Positions 7,774 through 12,097 of a stretch of DNA of 12,097 nucleotides are shown piece after piece. The notes below the pieces were generated by a model. It did no database searches and had not been told where the DNA came from. It saw nothing but the letters and a program-made list of their open reading frames with translations. The translations under genes were made by a program, and so were the position numbers. Each line of letters starts with the position of its first letter. The stretch's first letter is position 1. Origin of the DNA: Rodentolepis nana (taxonomy: Eukaryota; Platyhelminthes; Cestoda; Cyclophyllidea; Hymenolepididae); the NCBI GenBank assembly GCA_900617975.1, contig UZAE01001668.1, forward strand, positions 1-12,097, read 5' to 3'.

Positions 7774-8049
7774 TTATTTTTTTTATTTCAAATGGCAGCC
7801 GTATTGATAATTGTCATTAGAAGTTTAGCTGGCTTTGGGCCTCATAGAGGAAAAAGAGGTAGGAAAAGAGTGATTCACAGATGCAAGGAGACAGAGAAAC
7901 ACAAAGCCAGATAAAATGGTCGAATGTGGCATACAGTGGGGTGATGGTAGTTTGAAGTCAGAAGTCGACTCCCAAATAAGAGACTTTTATCCGTATGAGT
8001 TTACATTGCCCAGGGTGCACCACGTGGAGTTAAGTCTATCGCACACCCC
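7774..8049 (-). mobile_element. SINE-like element, copy 8 (perfect 14-bp duplication)
   Basis: On the minus strand it starts at 8049 with GGGGTGTGCGATAGACTTAA and ends in an A-rich tail (T-rich on +, 7774-7788) after CATTTGAAATAAA. The 14-mer GCAATATGAAATAT is repeated exactly at 7760-7773 and 8050-8063. This is the strongest evidence in the window for target-primed insertion and fixes the element's first base as the GGGG. The body is shorter than copies 4 and 7: the poly-C region and part of the segment around GGTGAGTACTGTGGAAG are missing. The shorter body with intact duplication suggests deletion during or before retroposition, or a subfamily. The minus-strand ORF at 7987-8274 overlaps the head and is not a gene. 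Confidence 0.95.
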
Positions 8050-8063
8050 GCAATATGAAATAT

Positions 8064-8557
8064 GATGCTTGGTATCTTTCTTACCATGAACGTATCTGTA
8101 CGGAAACCATGTTTTTTGTATATTATATTTCCTCAAAGGCACTGTAATGCTTGGAAACCAGTCTCGGCCATTTGATGTCACTAGACCAGAGTTGCTCAGA
8201 TTAGAGAGAGGAGAGTTAATCCTCAAGACATTTCTGCAATCAAGCGAAGATATTACTATTATATAGGAATTCACGCTATTTACTTTTTTTCCCTATCGGG
8301 AGATCAAAATACCGCCAGATTGAGAGCAGATTTCTCGACCAAATAATTGTCGAGGCGATGAGGGAGAGAAAATACTGCGAGAATCAGAAAAAACATTCTG
8401 TAATTGATTATCCAAAGAAAAAATAAAGAATTCACCTATGCGCATTGTTATGCCAGTTTTTTCATTAATCTTTTGTAAATACTATTCCATTGAATAGAAT
8501 AACTTGGATTAATCAATGATACCAACTATTTTACCATTTTCGCTTGTAATGAGAAAG
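8064..8557. other. Unique sequence, no supported gene
   Basis: No coding region or RNA gene recognised. A small inverted repeat, CTCGAC (8334-8339) with GTCGAG (8349-8354), could form a six-pair hairpin with a nine-base loop. It has no context suggesting a function. Confidence 0.5.
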
Positions 8558-8764
8558 CGATAGAGTGTTTCAAAGGTGTTAAAGAGACAGACGCAAAGAT
8601 AGAAAAAAGGTAAGGCGAGTATTGTGGAAGTTGTGGAATATGACATACCGTGGGGTGATGGTAGTTTGAAGTGAGAAGTCAACTACCGGTTGATAGACTT
8701 ATTTGCCGTATGAGTATACATTGCCCAGGGTGCACCACGTGGAGGTAAGTCTATCGCACACCCC
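8558..8764 (-). mobile_element. SINE-like element, copy 9 (3' third missing)
   Basis: On the minus strand it starts at 8764 with GGGGTGTGCGATAGACTTACC and is well preserved through CACGTGGTGCACCCTGGGCAA. The ATAGACTT/AAGTCTAT head stem is perfect (8693-8700 with 8747-8754), and TTTTTTCTATCTTTGCGTCTG and CTTTGAAACACTCTA follow. The match then stops abruptly near 8558, where other copies enter the poly-C tract, and the last 110 or so bases, including the ATAAATA tail, are absent. Retroposons normally lose their 5' end, so losing the 3' end points to a later deletion or a recombination break at the homopolymer. No flanking duplication was found. Confidence 0.9.
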
Positions 8765-9679
8765 GTCGTCTATGATGTTGCTGGTTAATTCGAATGAAGC
8801 GTGTTAAATAGTAAATATAATAATGCGATAATATAGAAGATTTGAACAAACGGAAAGGTTAATAGTTCATGGGTGTAAAGGGAGGAATGGTGCGTATGAC
8901 TACATAGGTACTTAATTCTAACTGACGAACACCACCTCGCATTTCGTATATGGTATGATGAATAGTGAGTACTCAGTTTTTAACATTTAGAAGCATTCAA
9001 ACTCCTAGTGAGAGCGTGTATTATTATGGGAATAAATGATAATTATCAAGTAAAAATTCAACAATTAATAATTCAGTATTTCTAATTTAAGTTCCCACAA
9101 CTAGTCAAGAGTGGAAAAAGGATTCTCAAAGGCGGAATTTTCGTCTATATACGAGGTATTTTAGTAAACAAATTCAACAATAGAATTTTGCCCTAGAATC
9201 CCTTGTGAAAATGCTGCTATACAATGACACTAAAACACGAGCTATTTGAGATCTTCACTTTGTTAAATCTACATCGCTAAGACAGATCGACTGAGTAAGA
9301 GTAGTATTAATAAATACTAACTAAATTGTGTTTTAATGATGTTTTGATTTCTCTTAATGAGATCTTCAACATTCTGATCGCTAATGCTTATTTTTACTTT
9401 AAATCGATACTTTATGTCTCCTAAAGTGCGATTTAACTGCTTTTGCATGAATTCATAATAGGAGAAATTGGTTAATCATTGAATCAAGTAAAAGAAAAAA
9501 ACATTTAATGCAAATTTATTGATCAACATAGAGGCAGTTTTAATCATTTTACCTTAATGCTGATATAGGTGCCATTATGGATAGGTCATTCCAAACAGCC
9601 ATACAAAGCAAATTTTTATCTATGTTCAAATAAAAAAACACATATAAATTGAAAGGGTGGATTTTATTATAATGCACAC
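8765..9679. other. Unique AT-rich sequence, no supported gene
   Basis: Almost a kilobase with no repeat copy, RNA gene or open frame of note. No regulatory motif stands out beyond AT-rich runs. Confidence 0.55.
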
Positions 9680-9984
9680 GGGGTGTGCGATAGACTTACC
9701 TCCACGTGGTGCACCCTCGGCAACGTATACTCATCATACGGCAAAAAAGTCTATTAACTGGCCGTTGACTTCTCACTTCAAACTACCATCACCTCGCTCT
9801 ATGCCATATTCGACTACTTCCGCAGTACTCACCTCACCTTTTTTCTACCTTTGTGTCTGTCTCTTTTATATCTTTGACACACGCTTCTGTTCCTCCCCCC
9901 TCTCAACTTTTTTCAATTTGATGTTCCTTCCCCTCTGTGAAGCCTGAAGCCAACTAAAGGGACGCCTGCCATTTGATATAAATA
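9680..9984 (+). mobile_element. SINE-like element, copy 10 (nearly full length)
   Basis: Starts GGGGTGTGCGATAGACTTACC; the head is intact apart from a three-base duplication (ATC) in the hairpin loop, giving CGTATACTCATCATACGG. The ATAGACTT/AAGTCTAT stem is perfect (9690-9697 with 9747-9754). The body carries TTTTTTCTACCTTTGTGTC, ACACGCTTCTGTTCC and CTCAACTTTTTTCA, grouping it with copies 3 and 7. Near the 3' end, after ACTAAAGGG, the CTAATGATAACTATCAAAA segment is deleted before CGCCTGCCATTTGATATAAAT. No convincing target-site duplication is seen. The + strand ORF at 9657-9947 is the translation of this repeat. Confidence 0.92.
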
Positions 9985-10608
9985 CTTCGGAGACTAAGCT
10001 TTGGAGCACTGGATCAGAAGTTATTAATCTGGCGTTGGCATAGCTATGCTACCGGGTTTTTCCGAAAATCCGTCAGGGGGGGGGGGTTAGACAGAAGGTT
10101 CCATTTCAAGAAACTATCTTTTGGAACTAAATAACCGAACAAGACTTGCCTTATACCTAAATTGAGAAAGTAGAAAGCTTGATGTAATCACCAATTTCAT
10201 CTGTCCAAAATGTTCCCATAACCGAATTAGTTCACAGTAAAGTGGAAGTAAAAGTGTAAGTAAAGTATAAACTTCCTCTTTGAACTATAAATCACGATTT
10301 ATGACGAAATTCGCATTTAATAAAATGTCCTCTGGTTTCTACAAGATAAGAGAAAAGTAACCCTCATAACCTCCGAAACTTTTGAACCATCAAAAGGCGA
10401 ATCCATACTGAAGCTTAAATTACATCTTTTTTCCTAAAATTTCCTTTTGGCTTTTAAAAACAAAATAAAATTTGAAAAAAATGAGGATTTTTATTGATAT
10501 TCAAATCTAAGAATATTAAATTTAAGGCAAATTGAATTTTAAAATGAAAAAATAAACGATTTTGTTAAAATTCAAATGTCAATGGTGCAGAAACAAAAAA
10601 TTCCCACT

Positions 10609-10619
10609 CCCCCCCCCCC
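10609..10619. repeat. Poly-C tract
   Basis: C11 homopolymer on the + strand, about 50 bases before a second C-rich tract. Confidence 0.9.
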
Positions 10620-10672
10620 ACAAAAAGTACAAGTCAAAATGTCCCAATATCAATTATAATTCCTACTTTGCA

Positions 10673-10690
10673 CCCCACCCCCCCACCCCC
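10673..10690 (-). repeat. C-rich tract with G-quadruplex potential on the minus strand
   Basis: C4-A-C7-A-C5 on +. The minus strand has three G-runs, the middle one long enough to supply two tracts, so a quadruplex is possible but less certain than at 2907-2934. Confidence 0.7.
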
Positions 10691-11058
10691 GCCTATTGCG
10701 ACCATTATTGCTGCTTTTAATGTAGACGGTTCCACTCGGTCTTCTAGTTGCTCAATTAAAATAGGATATTCCATAGCGCCTACCTGGGCTCGATTTAGGA
10801 AGCTAATTGTTCTAATTGAAGCTGTACGCTGACTTCACTCATTTTAATGTGAAATTTATCATTTGCTTTGATATTAATAAAGGCGCCTATTTCATGGACG
10901 GATGTTAACTGAAGTTGTCATGGATCTACATCTCCTCCCAAATCTACAATAAGCTAAAGAGCCCAAATGAACAATTGTTAATTTATTAATACAGGTAAAT
11001 TCAAGAGTTTTGTTGTGTAGTTAAGGTTAATACCATTCCTCCGTTCAAATTTATTATC

Positions 11059-11491
11059 TCAAGTCAATTTTGCGTCCACATCGAACTGTTTTAAAAGTAC
11101 ACTTGTAGCCTTATCGCCAAAACTTCGAGTTGTGAAGCACACAGCGTTGCCACCACTGAACAAAGTAATCTCGTGTACACTCAAAGAGGCTTGAAGGTGC
11201 GTCCGTGCTACTTCGTGTAGGGAGTCAGTGCGATCGTGAGCGTGGAGAATCCCAAGACAAACTTTAATCAATAGACCTTGCCACGCCATATTAATATATT
11301 GACTAATCTCCTTACACACACACACACACACACACGTATATCCCAATAAGCGTGCTCCACGTGATACTTCTGTTTCCCCAATAGCTTTGAGGTAGCTTAG
11401 CTAATTCAGAGAGAGTTTTTCCAAACGTAGGAGGATCCGCCATCGAGACTACTGAGTCTAGTCATGACTTATTAATGTATCAATCCGCAGC
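11059..11491 (-). pseudogene. Better preserved member B of the second repeat/pseudogene family
   Basis: On the minus strand an ATG at 11441-11443 opens MADPPTFGKTLSELAKLPQS, followed by YWGNRSITWSTLIG, up to a (GT)n run. Beyond it a second frame continues with INMAWQGLLIKVCLGILHAH, DRTDSLHEVARTHLQASLS and SGGNAVCFTTRSFGDKATSV, ending DVDAKLT at a TGA (11059-11061). ATG to stop is 385 bases, one off a multiple of three, so the microsatellite shifts the frame and the reading is broken as it stands. About 350 bases (11143-11491) align with member A at 6236-6587, including roughly 50 bases before the ATG. No family is recognised. It may be a pseudogene, an interrupted short gene (with the GT run in an intron), or a transposon-derived repeat. 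Confidence 0.4.
11314..11335. repeat. CA/GT dinucleotide microsatellite, (AC)11
   Basis: Eleven uninterrupted AC units on +. It lies inside member B of the second family and accounts for the frame change there. Member A has no comparable run at the equivalent place, so the expansion is specific to this copy. Confidence 0.95.
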
Positions 11492-11869
11492 AAATTATCG
11501 CATTCGCAAACGGAATTATGTTGAAGTCACCTTTACAGATATTTTGAATTTAATTAAGTTCTGCTTCGATTCCATTTAAATGGAAAATTCTGGATTTTTG
11601 TACTGTATTTATGCGCTCTCCTTTAGCAATGATCGTATTTGCATGGGGCAGAATAAACAAGGTTCTCAATTTGATATACTTCAAATGCACGGTGGGGCAA
11701 AAATAACCTATATCTTTCAATAGTATTAAATATATCACATCATTATTACTTCCCAGGAGAGGCAAATAGAGCCATTTATATAAAAGCTTTGCTGAAGAAC
11801 GGCAGCTATTGTTCTTTGAAAAATAGAGGGACCAGGTGGGTCTCGAACCATGAGCTAGCGAGGCAGATA
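11492..11869. other. Unique sequence with a tRNA-like B-box motif near its end
   Basis: No supported gene. On the minus strand at 11839-11849 the 11-mer GGTTCGAGACC fits the Pol III B-box consensus GGTTCGANNCC. Just before it on that strand, TAGCTCATGG resembles an A-box, but the two nearly touch, so this cannot be a complete tRNA. The minus-strand open frame at 11550-11765 has no recognised domain. Confidence 0.4.
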
Positions 11870-11875
11870 TTATGA

Positions 11876-12097
11876 TTATTTCAAATGGCAGGCGTTTTGA
11901 TAGTTATCATTAGCCCTTTAGTTGCCTTCAAGCTTTACAGAAAGGAAGGAACATCAATGTGAAAAAAGACGAGGTAGAGAAGAAGGTTAGGTGAGTACTG
12001 TTGAAGTGGTAGAATATGACATGGAGTCGGGTCATTGTAGTTTGAAGTCATAAGTTAAACTGCCGGTTAATAGACTTTTTTGCCATATGAGTATACG
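11876..12097 (-). mobile_element. SINE-like element, copy 11 (cut by window edge, internal deletion)
   Basis: On + it runs TTATTTCAAATGGCAGGCG, TGATAGTTATCATTAGCCC, TTTAGTTGCCTTCAAGC, GAACATCAATGTGAAAAAA, AGGTGAGTACTGTTGAAGTGG and TTTGAAGTCATAAG, then GACTTTTTTGCC and ATGAGTATACG at the window end. About 45-50 bases are missing where other copies have the poly-G tract and the AAAGAGACAGACACAAAGG segment. The last 50 or so bases of the head, including GGGG, lie beyond the window, so flanks cannot be compared. Confidence 0.9.

Larger units (their letters stand above)
9985..11058. other. Unique sequence with G-rich and C-rich tracts
   Basis: No supported gene in over a kilobase. It contains a G11 run at 10076-10086, a C11 run at 10609-10619 and a C-rich tract at 10673-10690. 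Between 10430 and 10600 the sequence is extremely AT-rich with A-runs. The bases after the G11 run (TTAGACAGAAGG, then TTTCAAGAAAC) faintly recall the segment after the poly-G of minus-strand SINE-like copies, but the match is too weak to call a copy. Confidence 0.5.

Noticed and set aside
7987..8274. 95-codon open frame on the minus strand ending in CGVCDRLNSTWCTLGNV
   Set aside because: The recognisable part is the translated head of copy 8, also seen in frames at 944-1135 and 2962-3147, and is simply the repeat. The remainder has no domain.
8334..8354. CTCGAC/GTCGAG hairpin as a terminator
   Set aside because: It has only six pairs, is followed by no T run, and there is no upstream gene; the setting is eukaryotic.
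9657..9947. 96-codon open frame on the plus strand
   Set aside because: It coincides with SINE-like copy 10. The same peptide pieces (CAIDLPPRGAP, TSHF) come from the repeat and are broken by stops in other copies, so it is not under coding constraint.
10071..10125. Possible twelfth SINE-like fragment after the G11 run
   Set aside because: Only short, gapped similarity (GACAGAAG, TTTCAAG) to the family; no head, tail or diagnostic block supports it.
1..12097. CRISPR array from regularly recurring repeats
   Set aside because: The recurring units are about 320 bp, in both orientations and spaced hundreds to over a thousand bases apart, unlike the short direct repeats and spacers of an array.

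Overview
The window looks like intergenic or intronic DNA from an invertebrate animal, plausibly an arthropod. It is AT-rich and has no convincing intact protein-coding gene. No ORF is long or coherent enough to read as a complete gene, and there are no bacterial operons, Shine-Dalgarno sites or CRISPR arrays. It does hold animal-type features: many diverged copies of one short retroposon, a CA microsatellite and long poly-C/poly-G tracts. The organism assignment is inference from these features only; no gene in the window identifies a species.

The dominant feature is one interspersed repeat of about 320 bp, present in eleven copies (six on +, five on -) that cover roughly a quarter of the window. 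A full copy begins GGGGTGTGCGATAGACTT and continues through a head with the overlapping palindromes CCACGTGG and GGTGCACC. It then has the hairpin CGTAT-ACTC-ATACG, the direct repeat GACTTCTGACTTC, a T6 run, the segment TTTGTGTCTGTCTCTTTTAC, a poly-C tract, and TGAAGTCAACTAAAGGG. It ends CCATTTGATATAAATAAATA. Several copies are flanked by direct repeats of differing length: 14 bp perfect around 7774-8049, 11 bp perfect around 6708-7030, 11 bp with one mismatch around 5414-5728, and 9 bp around 723-1030. Variable-length duplications plus an A-rich 3' tail indicate spread by LINE-dependent target-primed reverse transcription, so I call it a SINE-like element. I see no clear tRNA, 5S or 7SL head and no clear A and B boxes, and an internal T6 run would stop Pol III, so its origin is unexplained.

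Region by region: 1-125 is the end of copy 1; 126-722 is unique with one weak exon-like stretch; 723-1030 is copy 2 (-); 1031-1892 is unique; 1893-2208 is copy 3 (+); 2209-3054 is unique with C-rich tracts; 3055-3384 is copy 4 (+); 3385-4755 is unique and contains a 54-codon exon-like open frame (4051-4215, -); 4756-5038 is copy 5 (+, deleted); 5414-5728 is copy 6 (-); 5740-6707 carries a decayed relative of a second repeat or pseudogene family (6236-6587, -); 6708-7030 is copy 7 (+); 7043-7759 is very AT-rich with a perfect HNF1-type palindrome; 7774-8049 is copy 8 (-); 8558-8764 is copy 9 (-, 3' end missing); 9680-9984 is copy 10 (+); 9985-11875 contains C-rich tracts and the better preserved second-family member (11059-11491, -) interrupted by a CA microsatellite; 11876-12097 is copy 11 (-), cut by the window edge.

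No genes can be seen working together. The biology visible here is repeated retroposition into a gene-poor region, followed by decay of the copies. The two items most worth pursuing are the SINE-like family with its structured, non-tRNA-like head, and the paired second family at 6236-6587 and 11059-11491, which still shows traces of a shared protein-coding frame.
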